Shown: piece by piece, positions 53,508 through 63,100 of the stretch
Position numbering within the stretch: position 1 is the first letter of the stretch
Layout: each line of letters opens with the position of its first letter
NCBI GenBank assembly: GCA_004017275.1
Contig: SAKE01000001.1
Location: forward strand, 62,001 to 126,000
Reading direction: 5' to 3'
Length of the DNA: 64,000 nucleotides
Origin: Mesorhizobium sp.
Lineage (GTDB): Bacteria; Pseudomonadota; Alphaproteobacteria; Rhizobiales; Rhizobiaceae
Program-made: the position numbers and the translations under genes
The notes under the pieces: model-generated
Database searches by the model: none
What the model was told of the DNA's origin: nothing
What the model saw: the letters and a program-made list of their open reading frames with translations, nothing else

Positions 53508-53954
53508 TCAGTTGGAAGCAGTCTTGGTCGCCTCGGCGAACAGTTCCGCGAATACGGGCTTGGCTTTTCCGACCTGCTTGACGGCCTCCGCCGCCTCCAG
53601 GTTGACGGGCTTGCCGACGACGATCAGCGCAACCATGCCCATGCCGTAGTGTGGCGCGCACTTCACGCCATAGACGCCCTCCTTGGCGAGGGTCACGGTA
53701 ATTTCTTCGCTGGGCTTGCCCTTGAAGGCTTCGACGCCGTCCGGGATCATTCCTTTGATGCTCTCGGCATTGTGGGACTTGTCGGTCGGCACAAACTTGA
53801 TCGTGTCGCCGGGCAACGCCCGAACAAAGGCGGGTTGGAAGACCATCGAACCTTTCTCACCCTTGTTCAGCATCTGCACGATATGTTCTTCGGCATTTGC
53901 GGTGCCGGCAATGGACAGCATGGCGATGGCCGCGGCGATCAGAGGCAGTTTCAT
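53508..53954 (-). CDS. Pseudoazurin (blue copper electron donor)
   Basis: A 148-residue protein: Sec signal peptide (MKLPLIAAAIAMLSIAGTANA), then a cupredoxin with GEKGSMVFQPAFVRALPGD, His in KSHNAES, and the KCAPHYGMGM loop carrying Cys, His and Met. Pseudoazurin donates electrons to copper nitrite reductase. It is monocistronic, read toward nirK, and has the NnrR-type palindrome 80 nt upstream. Confidence 0.92.
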   Translation of the reverse strand: MKLPLIAAAIAMLSIAGTANAEEHIVQMLNKGEKGSMVFQPAFVRALPGDTIKFVPTDKSHNAESIKGMIPDGVEAFKGKPSEEITVTLAKEGVYGVKCAPHYGMGMVALIVVGKPVNLEAAEAVKQVGKAKPVFAELFAEATKTASN

Positions 53955-54026
53955 TTGGAAGTCCTTTCTTGAGTTCTACGGCGTCAACCGGTTGCGCCCT
54001 TTCTAAGTCACCGGACGGCTTGGCGA

Positions 54027-54042
54027 TTTGCGCTGGCGCAAA
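54027..54042. promoter_or_regulatory. NnrR-type palindrome upstream of pseudoazurin
   Basis: TTTGCGCTGGCGCAAA, the same 16 nt as at 53251, located between the pseudoazurin gene and nnrR. Confidence 0.8.
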
Positions 54043-54200
54043 CTCCGGAGCATAAAACATCCTGCGCTTCTCATGGAGCGTGGCGCATGGGAGAGAGCCA
54101 AGGCACGCGCCTCTTGCCGCCCATCGGTCGCCCATGAGACATTCCGTGACCAGGGGGACTCAGATGCATTGGCCGCGGTCAAGTTCGAGAGGCGACAGAG

Positions 54201-54905
54201 TTGGGTAGCCTCGATCGCTCGTTGATTGCCGGGCTGCCTGTCTTCGAGGGCGTGGCCGCCACGGATCTCGACCGCATAGTCGGTCAGGCCAGGTCGCTCC
54301 GGATTGCCAAGGAGCAACCAGTGTTCGAGCAGGAGCAGGAAGCGCATTCCTTCTTTCTGTTGCTCGACGGACATGTGCGCGTCATGAAATCGACCCCTGA
54401 CGGGCACGAGGTCACGGTGCGGTACATAAGCCCGGGCGAGTTGATGGGCATTGCCCATGCGCTTGGCCGCACCACCTATCCGGCAAATGCAATTGCCGCC
54501 GTCGATTGCGTGGTCCTTGCCTGGCCGAGTCGCCTGTGGCCGGCGTTCGCCGCTGATTTCCCCAGTTTCAGCGCCAACACCTACAAGGCCGTGGGCGGCA
54601 GGCTGCAGGACGCCCATACGCGCGTCATTGAGATGGCCACCGAACAGGTGGAACAGCGCGTCGCCCATGCACTGCTCAAGCTGGTCAAGCAAGCGGGTAG
54701 GAAGACCGAGGAAGGCATCCTGATCGACTTCCCGATCTCACGCCAGGACATTGCCGAGATGACGGGAACGACGCTCCATACGGTGAGTCGGCTGCTCTCG
54801 GCATGGGAAGACCAGGGATTGGTCAAAAGCGGACGTCAGAAGGTCACCGTGGTCGAGCCCCACCAGCTCCTGCTGATCGCCGAAGGTCGCGTGGAGAAAA
54901 GCTAG
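54201..54905 (+). CDS. nnrR: NnrR, Crp/Fnr-family nitric-oxide-responsive regulator
   Basis: A TTG start at 54201 is the best available; no ATG occurs near the N-terminus. The 234-residue protein has the effector roll LDRSLIAGLPVFEGV...FEQEQEAHSFFLLLDGHVRV and a C-terminal helix-turn-helix SRQDIAEMTGTTLHTVSRLLSAWEDQGLV. The recognition helix (HTVSR) differs from the E-x-x-SR of FixK/FnrN, and Fe-S cysteines are absent, as in NnrR/DNR. It is presumed to bind the two identical palindromes and switch on nirK and pseudoazurin in response to NO. Confidence 0.85.
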   Translation: MGSLDRSLIAGLPVFEGVAATDLDRIVGQARSLRIAKEQPVFEQEQEAHSFFLLLDGHVRVMKSTPDGHEVTVRYISPGELMGIAHALGRTTYPANAIAAVDCVVLAWPSRLWPAFAADFPSFSANTYKAVGGRLQDAHTRVIEMATEQVEQRVAHALLKLVKQAGRKTEEGILIDFPISRQDIAEMTGTTLHTVSRLLSAWEDQGLVKSGRQKVTVVEPHQLLLIAEGRVEKS

Positions 54906-55117
54906 TCGGAGTCGGTCCTTGCGATTGCGGTTCGCAAATCGTAGCTGAGTTTTTCCTCGTCCAGATGGTGCTCCCGTGCGGCATCGGAAACGGTGTGGAA
55001 CGAAGCAATCGGACAGCCGACGCAAAGCATGCCGCGCTGGAGCACGACCCGGATGGCCGCCGGCGACCCGTGCATGATTTCGTCCATCGTCGCATCGTCG
55101 CTGAATTTGCGTTTCAT
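54902..55117 (-). CDS. DUF1858-domain protein (hybrid-cluster-associated type)
   Basis: ATG at 55117 gives 71 residues: MKRKFSDDATMDEIM, RVVLQRGMLCVGCPIASFHTV and SDAAREHH. This is the DUF1858 pattern with the CxxC pair. Such small proteins accompany NO/nitrite and hybrid-cluster-protein genes; a redox or metal role is inferred. It overlaps the end of nnrR by 4 nt on the opposite strand. Confidence 0.75.
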   Translation of the reverse strand: MKRKFSDDATMDEIMHGSPAAIRVVLQRGMLCVGCPIASFHTVSDAAREHHLDEEKLSYDLRTAIARTDSD

Positions 55118-55199
55118 GCCGCTTGCCCGCGTCTGGAAGCGGACATGTTGCATCCGCCTTACGGGATGCTCGTTGCGCCAAGACAAATAAGAAGCAACC

Positions 55200-55547
55200 T
55201 CATGCACATCGCGGCTGAACGGCGCAGATCGTCGAGCGCGTCAGGAACCGCTTCTCGCGTCCGTTATCCAGCGAGAACATGCCGCCGCGGCCAGGCACAA
55301 CGTCGATGATGAGATCGGTGTGCTTCCAGGCCTCGAATTGCGAGGCCCCGATGTAGAACGGCGCGTCGCCGATGCGGCCGAGCAGCACATCCTGGTCGCC
55401 GACGATGAAGCCGGCGCGCGGATAGCACATCGGCGAAGAGCCGTCGCAGCAGCCGCCGGATTGATGGAACAGCACCGGACCGTGCTCGACAACGATCTCC
55501 GCGATCAATTCAAGCGCTGCCGGCGTTGCCGTGACCTTCGCATGCAT
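55200..55547 (-). CDS. DUF779 protein linked to aldehyde dehydrogenase
   Basis: A 115-residue protein: GPVLFHQSGGCCDGSSPMCYP and FEAWKHTDLIIDVVPGRGGMFSLDNGREKRFLTRSTIC, with several cysteines that could bind metal. DUF779 genes regularly follow AcoD/ExaC-type aldehyde dehydrogenase genes, as here (70 nt downstream). Function unknown; an aldehyde-processing accessory is inferred. Confidence 0.8.
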   Translation of the reverse strand: MHAKVTATPAALELIAEIVVEHGPVLFHQSGGCCDGSSPMCYPRAGFIVGDQDVLLGRIGDAPFYIGASQFEAWKHTDLIIDVVPGRGGMFSLDNGREKRFLTRSTICAVQPRCA

Positions 55548-55572
55548 GGCTTTCTTTCGATTTCCAGTCTGG

Positions 55573-55598
55573 GGCGCGGCCCCCTGCGGAGCCGCGCC
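55573..55598. terminator. Intercistronic hairpin between aldehyde dehydrogenase and DUF779 genes
   Basis: GGCGCGGC and GCCGCGCC form an 8-bp stem with a 10-nt loop. It sits in the 69-nt gap of a likely two-gene operon, so it may reduce rather than stop downstream expression. Confidence 0.5.
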
Positions 55599-55616
55599 TA
55601 TGAGCCAAAGTGACGA

Positions 55617-57134
<1,518 letters not shown>

Positions 57135-57156
57135 GTGTCTTCCTCCCAAAGCTGAC

Positions 57157-57171
57157 GTCGCGGGATGCGAC
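57157..57171. promoter_or_regulatory. GTCGC-N5-GCGAC dyad before the aldehyde dehydrogenase gene
   Basis: GTCGCGGGATGCGAC, 22 nt before the ATG. It shares both 5-nt arms with the larger palindrome at 57242, and overlaps the expected promoter/leader. Confidence 0.5.
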
Positions 57172-57241
57172 GGTTCGGAAGAGAGACTTGCGATTTCCGC
57201 CGCTATTGTCACCGTGCCGAGGACAGTGGCCGGGCGGGATG

Positions 57242-57259
57242 TGTCGCAGAACTGCGACA
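57242..57259. promoter_or_regulatory. Perfect palindrome, likely operator of the aldehyde dehydrogenase operon
   Basis: TGTCGCAGAACTGCGACA, 7-bp arms and a 4-nt spacer, in the 147-nt gap between the regulator gene and the aldehyde dehydrogenase start. It resembles binding sites of AcoR/Fis-type activators (inference). Confidence 0.65.
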
Positions 57260-57281
57260 GTCAGGCGGGGATTCGAAAGGG

Positions 57282-58250
57282 TCAGTGCGCCCGGTAGACA
57301 TCCAGGCGGTTGAGCTTGCGGTGAAGCGTCGCGCGGCTGATGCCAAGCGCCTGAGCCGCAGCCGAGACATTTCCATCCGCGCGCGCGAGTGCCCGCTGGA
57401 GAACGCCGCGCTCCGCCCCGGCGAGAACTTCGGGGCCGCTCTCCGCCCAACCGAGCAGGTCTGCGGCGGGCATCGGCTTGTCGAGACATTGTTGCGTAAT
57501 TCCAAGCGCCAGGCGAGCCGAACGCGTCGCGCCGACCACAAGGTCGTCCGCATCAACCGCTATCAGCGCGCCGGAGCCCTTGTCAGTCACCGGTGCCAAA
57601 AGAATTCGCGCCTTGGGAAACGCCATCCTGAAGTTCTCGGCCTCGATCCTACGCACCGCGTCGGTCACGGCCACCGAAATAAGATTGGCGAAGGCTTCGG
57701 TCAGATCGGCCCGGCAGGAGGAGACGTCAAGCGCGGCTACAAGATCTCCCTCATGATCGTAGATCGGAGCAGTGGTGCAGCTCAGCCCCGTGTTGCGTGT
57801 GTGAAAATGCTGGTCGCGGTGGATCGTGAGCGTGCGCTGTTCAACCAGACATGTGCCGATCCCGTTGGTGCCCTGGCACTCTTCGTTCCAGACGGAACCA
57901 GTCCACAAACCCCAGGAATGAAACGTCTCGTCATCCACAGGCGCGCCGCGCCGTTCGACCGGCACGCCATTACGATCGGCAAGCAGGACGCAGCAACCGA
58001 CGCCGCCCACCGCGAGATAGAGTCTGTCCAGACTCGATTGGGCAGCCCGGACCAGTGGCTCGATGCGCTGTCGGGCCTCTCCCAGTTCCGCTTCCGTCAG
58101 ATAGCGGGGAGGGCTGCGATCGGCAGGATCGAGCCGGTGCAAACTGGAAGACCGTCGCCAGGAGGCAACCAGCGCGGACTTCGCCGCCGCGTCCGAAGCG
58201 ATCGCAGCCTGAATACGGTCGGCATGATGACCGGATAGATCCTCGCCCAT
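57282..58250 (-). CDS. GAF-Fis transcriptional regulator (AcoR-like without AAA+ domain)
   Basis: A 322-residue protein: a GAF-type N-terminal region (VGGVGCCVLLADRNGVPVERRG...GLWTGSVWNEECQGTNGIGTCL, a pattern of AcoR sensors) and a C-terminal Fis helix-turn-helix (GNVSAAAQALGISRATLHRKLNRL). The central AAA+ sigma-54-activating domain of AcoR is absent: no Walker motifs and no GAFTGA. It probably works with the housekeeping sigma factor. It lies directly upstream of the aldehyde dehydrogenase gene, whose promoter carries matching palindromes. Confidence 0.82.
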   Translation of the reverse strand: MGEDLSGHHADRIQAAIASDAAAKSALVASWRRSSSLHRLDPADRSPPRYLTEAELGEARQRIEPLVRAAQSSLDRLYLAVGGVGCCVLLADRNGVPVERRGAPVDDETFHSWGLWTGSVWNEECQGTNGIGTCLVEQRTLTIHRDQHFHTRNTGLSCTTAPIYDHEGDLVAALDVSSCRADLTEAFANLISVAVTDAVRRIEAENFRMAFPKARILLAPVTDKGSGALIAVDADDLVVGATRSARLALGITQQCLDKPMPAADLLGWAESGPEVLAGAERGVLQRALARADGNVSAAAQALGISRATLHRKLNRLDVYRAH

Positions 58251-59249
58251 GCTATCCTCCCATATCCAGACGCGTTCCTTTCAGTTCTGAAGATCTGCTT
58301 TCAGGACAGGGCGCGCTGGCACCGTGTCGGCTTTCCCGCTTTCGATCGGCATTCTGTCAGTTCGTCGGAAGAACTAGAGGAACGCTGTCCGCTGTGTAGC
58401 CGATGGCAGTCCTCTCGCGGGCGACATTCCCTCGGTTGATCCTCAACACCTACCGATTCGAGACTGGGCATTCATTGATCGAGAGCAAATTTGCTCTTCA
58501 TGGCCATCACGCTGCAGGAAGAGTTCCATCCAGTCCGAATCCGGGCGGCGATATGTCCGATGGCAGCCGAGATCGCCCTAGTGGTGACATCGCAGCGGAC
58601 GCAACCGCTAAGAGCGTGACGGTACTTTTTCCTGCTCAGGAAACGGATTTGTGTCAGGCTGCGAGGAAAAAATTCGTCCGGCCCTATCGATAGTCCCCGA
58701 AAGCGCGGAATTCGCGAACAGCTGAAATTCGCCAATGAAATCAAAACCCCAAATTCTTGACGGTACATTCGACGGTATCAGTGTCGATCGAAAATAAATT
58801 GCCATTCAAAATCAAACGGTTATGACGGTTTGAAACAATCGAGTGGGAGTGACCGGGGCGTACTGTGGAGTAAGGTAGGATAGATTAGCGGGTTATATGC
58901 GATCTTGTTCCAGCGATAGTCGTCAATAGTCCGCTATATGCTAGGCGACCAGCGGCGTACGCCGCTTAGTCCTCGGATGAGATTGAACAATCGAGTGGGC
59001 GTCATCGTTCTCGCTGCCTGTCCCGATACTCTCGACGGTTCACGCGCACCAGAAGTCGTACGAACTTCGCCGCTCGCAGCGCATAGCGGCATGAGACGCG
59101 CGCTACGAAGGTCAGGCTCACCCGGATGGACGGACCGCCGGCGCGGTCGATCCGTCACGACGGCCGTCGCGACTGCGCACTCGTCGAACCGTCCGACAGC
59201 GTCAGCATCGCCGCGACTTAACTGACGCGGATCCCTTTTCGCGCTCTGC
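58251..59249. other. Gene-poor seam of about 1 kb
   Basis: No convincing gene. Frames at 58403-58693 (plus) and 58472-58768 (minus) lack family resemblance and ribosome sites. The stretch carries one full repeat copy (58759-58852) and a partial one, AACAATCGAGTGGG at 58986-58999. It separates the denitrification block from the hydrolase/VOC block. Confidence 0.6.
58759..58852 (+). repeat. Dispersed ~95-bp repeat, copy 3
   Basis: GACGGTA at 58759, CGGTAT 13 nt later, then 81 nt from the first motif to the CGAGTGGG core; the end is AAACAATCGAGTGGGAGTGA (58833-58852). Start and end match copies 1 and 2. A second CAATCGAGTGGG occurs 150 nt downstream without the 5' part. Confidence 0.6.
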
Positions 59250-59780
59250 TCAGTCGTCGTCCTGCCACCTGCGCAGATCCGTCTGGTCATGGTAGGCCAT
59301 GCGATCCGGCGTGGTGATGAACTCAATCGTCGTGCCCCATGGCATGCGGCAATAGCAGACCTTGTTTCCAGGACCTTTTTCGGTTGCGTAGGGAATAGCG
59401 CGCGGCGCGGTGAGAGGGGTGCCTCCAGCCTTTTCGAAGCGCTCTACCGATGCGTCGATGTCGTCGGTGTAGACACCGAAGTGCGTAATGCCGAAGTCGC
59501 TCGCCCGGATCGGCTGGGCTTGCTCGGGACCGTGCATTTCGAAGAGCTCGATGTCAGGTCCGGTTCCGATTTTGACCATCGCCTGCGCACGCACGACCGT
59601 TCCGGGGAAAGCACCAGTGGCCCGCTCGAATTCGGGTCCCTGTCGCGGAGGGTCCTGCGGTCTGAAGGACTGATAGATCACCTGGCCGCCGAAAGCTTCC
59701 ACCAGGAACGATTTTGCTGCTTCGATGTCGGGCACCGTGATGCCGATGTGATTGACGCCGCGAATGACAGGTGTGGTCAC
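59250..59780 (-). CDS. VOC-family (glyoxalase/lactoylglutathione-lyase-like) protein
   Basis: GTG at 59780 has AGGAAG upstream and begins the conserved domain; the ATG at 59843 would add an unlikely leader. About 176 residues with two half-sites: NHIGITVPDIEAAKSFL and FGITHFGVYTDDIDASVERF, ending GTTIEFITTP with an acidic metal ligand. Substrate unknown. It belongs to the leftward hydrolase/SDR group. Confidence 0.78.
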   Translation of the reverse strand: MTTPVIRGVNHIGITVPDIEAAKSFLVEAFGGQVIYQSFRPQDPPRQGPEFERATGAFPGTVVRAQAMVKIGTGPDIELFEMHGPEQAQPIRASDFGITHFGVYTDDIDASVERFEKAGGTPLTAPRAIPYATEKGPGNKVCYCRMPWGTTIEFITTPDRMAYHDQTDLRRWQDDD

Positions 59781-59885
59781 GATAGTCTTCCTTTCTTGTT
59801 TGATTGATCCAACGCGATGGGCGCGGGCGCAACTCGCCCGCAATCTCGTGATCCGCCCGGCCCACGACGGCGCGGGCGCAGAGTT

Positions 59886-60734
59886 TCAATTGGCCTTGAG
59901 GAAATCGATCAGAGCGGCTGCGACTTCATTCGGCCGCTCGTCAGCGACATAGTGGCTGCACCGCGCAATCGAGCCGCCCGTCACATTGCTGGCGAACTCC
60001 TTGAGCATCGGGACCATCTGCGCACCGAAGCGCTGATCCCCGCCGAGACCTAGCACCGGTATCTGGAGCGGTTGCTTCTTGTACTCGAGCGCAGTCGCAT
60101 GATCGGCCGCGAGGGTGCGGTACCATTCCATGCCGCCGCGCGTGCGGCCAGGAAGAGCCATTGCTTTCGCGTAGATCTCGATGTCCGCCGGATCGAAGGT
60201 GCTGTGATCGTAGAACCGCTCAGCCATGAAGGCCGAAACATAGTCATATTCACGGCCATGGATCAGGCGCTCCGGTAGATCCCGGTTCATATGGAAGCTG
60301 AAGTGCCAGATCCTTGCAGTCGTCGTCTCCCATTGCGTCCAGCCGGGAAGCGGAACATCGAGGACGGCCAGGTGGGTAACAGCCTGGCGATAGATGGCGG
60401 CCTGCGGCAACGCCACCATTCCGCCGATGTCATGGCCGCACACGGCGTAGCGTTCATGCCCAAGGGCAAGCATCACTTCATGCGCATCGCGCGCCATCGT
60501 CGCCTTGTCATAGCCACCCTGCGGGCAGTCGGAAAAACCCGCGCCGCGCAGATCGATAGCCACCACGCTGAAATGCTCGGCCAGCAGCGGCATCACATAG
60601 TGCCATTCCCACCATGTTTCCGGCCAGCCGTGAAGCAGAAGGATCGGCGGGCCAGAGCCTCCCGTGACGGCGTTGATCTTGATGCCATTCACCGGCACCA
60701 GCTGCTGGGTAAACCCGTTCAAAGCTGCGATCAT
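59886..60734 (-). CDS. Alpha/beta hydrolase, epoxide-hydrolase-like
   Basis: A 282-residue protein: HGWPETWWEWHYVMP (oxyanion HGWPE), nucleophile Asp in CGHDIGGMVA, and catalytic His in CSHYVADERPNEVA. The Asp nucleophile and HGWP motif indicate soluble epoxide hydrolase or haloalkane/fluoroacetate dehalogenase-type chemistry rather than an esterase. It lies between the VOC gene and an SDR gene on the same strand. Confidence 0.8.
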   Translation of the reverse strand: MIAALNGFTQQLVPVNGIKINAVTGGSGPPILLLHGWPETWWEWHYVMPLLAEHFSVVAIDLRGAGFSDCPQGGYDKATMARDAHEVMLALGHERYAVCGHDIGGMVALPQAAIYRQAVTHLAVLDVPLPGWTQWETTTARIWHFSFHMNRDLPERLIHGREYDYVSAFMAERFYDHSTFDPADIEIYAKAMALPGRTRGGMEWYRTLAADHATALEYKKQPLQIPVLGLGGDQRFGAQMVPMLKEFASNVTGGSIARCSHYVADERPNEVAAALIDFLKAN

Positions 60735-60785
60735 GATCGCTTTCCAATCAAATGTTGACGGTCAAACAGAGTCCGCCGCCGGCGC

Positions 60786-61610
60786 TCAGGGCTGATCGAA
60801 ATCGGTGACGATGGTGATGTCGCGCCAGGCGTCGATATCGCTGCGGAAGGCGGCCAGCTTTCGCTCAGCGATCGAATGCGCGATCGGGCCGAGCGGCAGA
60901 TGAAGCGGGGCGTCATCGGCATCTACTGCCTGCAGGATCGCCGCGACCGCCTTGTCGGGATCGCCCGCCTGATTGCCGTCGTTCGTTTCGCGATAGCGCT
61001 TGCGGGAGGTCGCGGCATATTCCGGCATCTCGTTGGCCGCCATCGTGATCGAACGGCCAAGGAAATCGGTGCGAAACGGCCCGGGCTCGACGATCAGCAC
61101 GCGAATGCCGAACGGCTTCAGCTCGCCGGCGAGCGCTTCGGAAATCCCTTCCACGGCAAACTTGGCGGCGTGGTAATAGCCTCCGCCGCCGCGGCCCTCG
61201 ATGCCCGCGCCGGACGACATGTTGACGATCGTTCCGCCCGAACGTCGCAGGACGGGTAGCGCGGTTCTGATGGTTTCGATCAGACCGAAGACGTTCACCT
61301 CGAACATCGGCCGATATTCCTCGGGCGCGCCTTCCTCGATCGCGCCGAATAGGGCGTAGCCGGCATTGTTCACGAGCACGTCAAACCCGCCGAATGTCTC
61401 GACCGCCTTTGCGACCGCTGCCTGAGCTGCCGCCGCATCGGTCACGTCGAGTGGCAAAGTGATCATGCGGCCGCCGAAAGGCTCAGCCATTTCCTCAATC
61501 GTTTTGACATTGCGGGCCGTTGCGATGACCCGGTCGCCGCGCTGTGCTGCGGCGAGCGCGAGCCGCCGCCCAAAGCCGCTTGAGCAGCCTGTGATGAGCC
61601 AGGTTTTCAT
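60786..61610 (-). CDS. Short-chain dehydrogenase/reductase
   Basis: A 274-residue SDR: TGCSSGFGRRLA, NNAGYALFG, Ser in NMSSGAG, YYHAAKFAVEG (Tyr-x3-Lys) and VEPGPFRTDF. The TGCSSGFG start and ARN after strand two place it with the NADP-type oxidoreductases often annotated as SDR near xenobiotic-response genes. It starts 154 nt after the EthD-like gene's 3' end and is read toward the epoxide-hydrolase-like gene. Confidence 0.82.
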   Translation of the reverse strand: MKTWLITGCSSGFGRRLALAAAQRGDRVIATARNVKTIEEMAEPFGGRMITLPLDVTDAAAAQAAVAKAVETFGGFDVLVNNAGYALFGAIEEGAPEEYRPMFEVNVFGLIETIRTALPVLRRSGGTIVNMSSGAGIEGRGGGGYYHAAKFAVEGISEALAGELKPFGIRVLIVEPGPFRTDFLGRSITMAANEMPEYAATSRKRYRETNDGNQAGDPDKAVAAILQAVDADDAPLHLPLGPIAHSIAERKLAAFRSDIDAWRDITIVTDFDQP

Positions 61611-61764
61611 GACTTTTTCTCCAAGTTGTTTTCAGACGATGCCAGGGGACCGGCTAAAGCTGGCGAAGGTGGATTGCCGGAACTCATGGCTTTCAACTTC
61701 AATGGCAGGGCGCAGATCTGGAGAGATCAGCGGCCCCCGCAATCGACAGGCACCGATGCGCCGC

Positions 61765-62079
61765 TCAGAGCTGCTTCACGATGCTGCGCTGCGGTTTGAC
61801 GGCGGTGACGATCTCGACGTCAGCCATGACCTGAGCGGTCTCAGGCGAATTGAGCGCTGCTTCCATGGCGGCCTCGTCGGGGAAGTTGACGACGCCAACC
61901 GCGATTAGCCCGGCGCCATCACCTTGCGGAAAAAACCCGCCGGCGCTGACCAGCCCATAAGGTTCCCAGCTTTCCCGCACGAGCGGGAAATGTATGTTGA
62001 TCCAATGATCGCGGTTGAACGGCGTTTGCTCATCGCCCGCATAGGTCACCAGCATCGTGATCATCATCGAAGTCCTCAT
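61765..62079 (-). CDS. EthD-family protein
   Basis: A 104-residue protein with a ferredoxin-like fold pattern: MITMLVTYAGDEQTPFNRDHWINIHFPLV, then FPDEAAMEAALNSPETAQVMADV. EthD proteins form dimeric alpha-beta barrels and act in oxidative degradation or transport of small hydrophobic compounds. An internal ATG (residue 5 or 6) could be the true start. It lies downstream of the hairpin at 62129 on the minus strand. Confidence 0.72.
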   Translation of the reverse strand: MRTSMMITMLVTYAGDEQTPFNRDHWINIHFPLVRESWEPYGLVSAGGFFPQGDGAGLIAVGVVNFPDEAAMEAALNSPETAQVMADVEIVTAVKPQRSIVKQL

Positions 62080-62128
62080 TTGCGATCGTCAGACCGAGAC
62101 CCGCGCCGATGAGTTGGCCCCTCGCGAT

Positions 62129-62154
62129 GCCGAAGCCACAGGGGTGGCTTCGGC
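62129..62154. terminator. Hairpin terminator after the secreted hydrolase gene
   Basis: GCCGAAGCCA and TGGCTTCGGC make a perfect 10-bp stem with a 6-nt loop. It is placed 54 nt after the hydrolase stop on the minus strand and 50 nt before the EthD-like start. Confidence 0.7.
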
Positions 62155-62207
62155 GCATGGGTCACAAAACTTCCGCAGCCCTGAGCCTGAACGTCAGGGC
62201 ATCGGCT

Positions 62208-62960
62208 TCATTTGCTCGCCGCTTCGGCGATGACATCGGCGACTTCGCGCGGATGCGAGATATAAACCGCATGGCTGGCACCGGGCACCTCGGTGATCTT
62301 CGCACTTGCCCGCTTGTACATAGACCGCTCCGCCTCGGCGCCGAGAGCCATGTCCAGCCCGGCCACGATGCCGTAGCTCGGCTTGGTCTTCCAGGCCACG
62401 TGCTGCGTCTTGGTTCCGAGGATCTTCGCCGAAACCGGCACCTGCGAGTTAGTCATGAAATCCGTCTCGGCCTTGGACAGGTCAGCGGCGAATCCCGCCC
62501 GGAACTTCGCGGGATCGAACATCAGGAATCCGTCAGAGGTCGGCTTGAACGCGTCTGCCGTCGGACTCGGCCACTTCTCAAACACATCGCCTATGCCCTC
62601 GCCAACATCCGGGACGATGGCCGCGACATAGACAAGTGCCGAAACCTTCGGGTCGACGCCGGCTTCGGTGATGATCTGACCACCATAGCTGTGGCCAACG
62701 AGGACGACCGGCCCATTTTGCTGCTCGATAGCGCGGTGAACTGCCTGAACGTCATCCGCCAGCGAAGTGTTCGGTTCCTGAACGACCATGACTTTCAAGC
62801 CCTTGGCGACCAGGCGCTCATAAACGCCCCTCCAGCCGCTGCCATCGACCAACGCGCCATGGACCAAAATCACATTTTGGGCTGGCTGCGCGAAAGCGGA
62901 GGGCGCGCCGAACACCACTGCAAGGGCCGCAGCACCGAGATAGAGAGACTTGAGAGACAT
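62208..62960 (-). CDS. Exported alpha/beta hydrolase
   Basis: A 250-residue protein with a Sec signal peptide (SLKSLYLGAAALAVVFGAPSAFA), then NVILVHGALVDGSGWRGVYE, nucleophile Ser in VGHSYGGQIITEAG, a late Asp, and His in GASHAVYISHP. This is a salicylate-esterase/hydroxynitrile-lyase-like group that is common in soil bacteria. It acts in the periplasm. It is divergent from the LysR gene across a 140-nt region with an inverted repeat. Confidence 0.8.
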   Translation of the reverse strand: MSLKSLYLGAAALAVVFGAPSAFAQPAQNVILVHGALVDGSGWRGVYERLVAKGLKVMVVQEPNTSLADDVQAVHRAIEQQNGPVVLVGHSYGGQIITEAGVDPKVSALVYVAAIVPDVGEGIGDVFEKWPSPTADAFKPTSDGFLMFDPAKFRAGFAADLSKAETDFMTNSQVPVSAKILGTKTQHVAWKTKPSYGIVAGLDMALGAEAERSMYKRASAKITEVPGASHAVYISHPREVADVIAEAASK

Positions 62961-63002
62961 TTGCCGATCCTTCCGAATGACATGAGGTGATACACGAGAG
63001 AT

Positions 63003-63015
63003 GGTCCGATGGACC
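63003..63015. promoter_or_regulatory. Inverted repeat in the LysR/hydrolase divergent promoter
   Basis: GGTCC-gat-GGACC, 43 nt before the secreted hydrolase start. It is a candidate LysR-type binding site; the T-N11-A consensus was not clearly identified. Confidence 0.4.
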
Positions 63016-63100
63016 GATGGTAGGAATGTAGGTGCTTAGATTTGTTCTTTAACTGACATAAATGTATTCTCGACGTTCAGTTTTGTGCAGGGTGGTCGCG

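Noticed and set aside
57135..57281. Sigma-54 promoter for the aldehyde dehydrogenase gene
   Set aside because: Looked for TGGCAC-N5-TTGC on the minus strand; the nearest GGCAC lacks the downstream GC at correct spacing, and the regulator has no AAA+ domain.
58403..58768. Possible small genes in the seam (frames on both strands)
   Set aside because: No ribosome sites, no recognisable domain, and the frames run through repeat-associated DNA.
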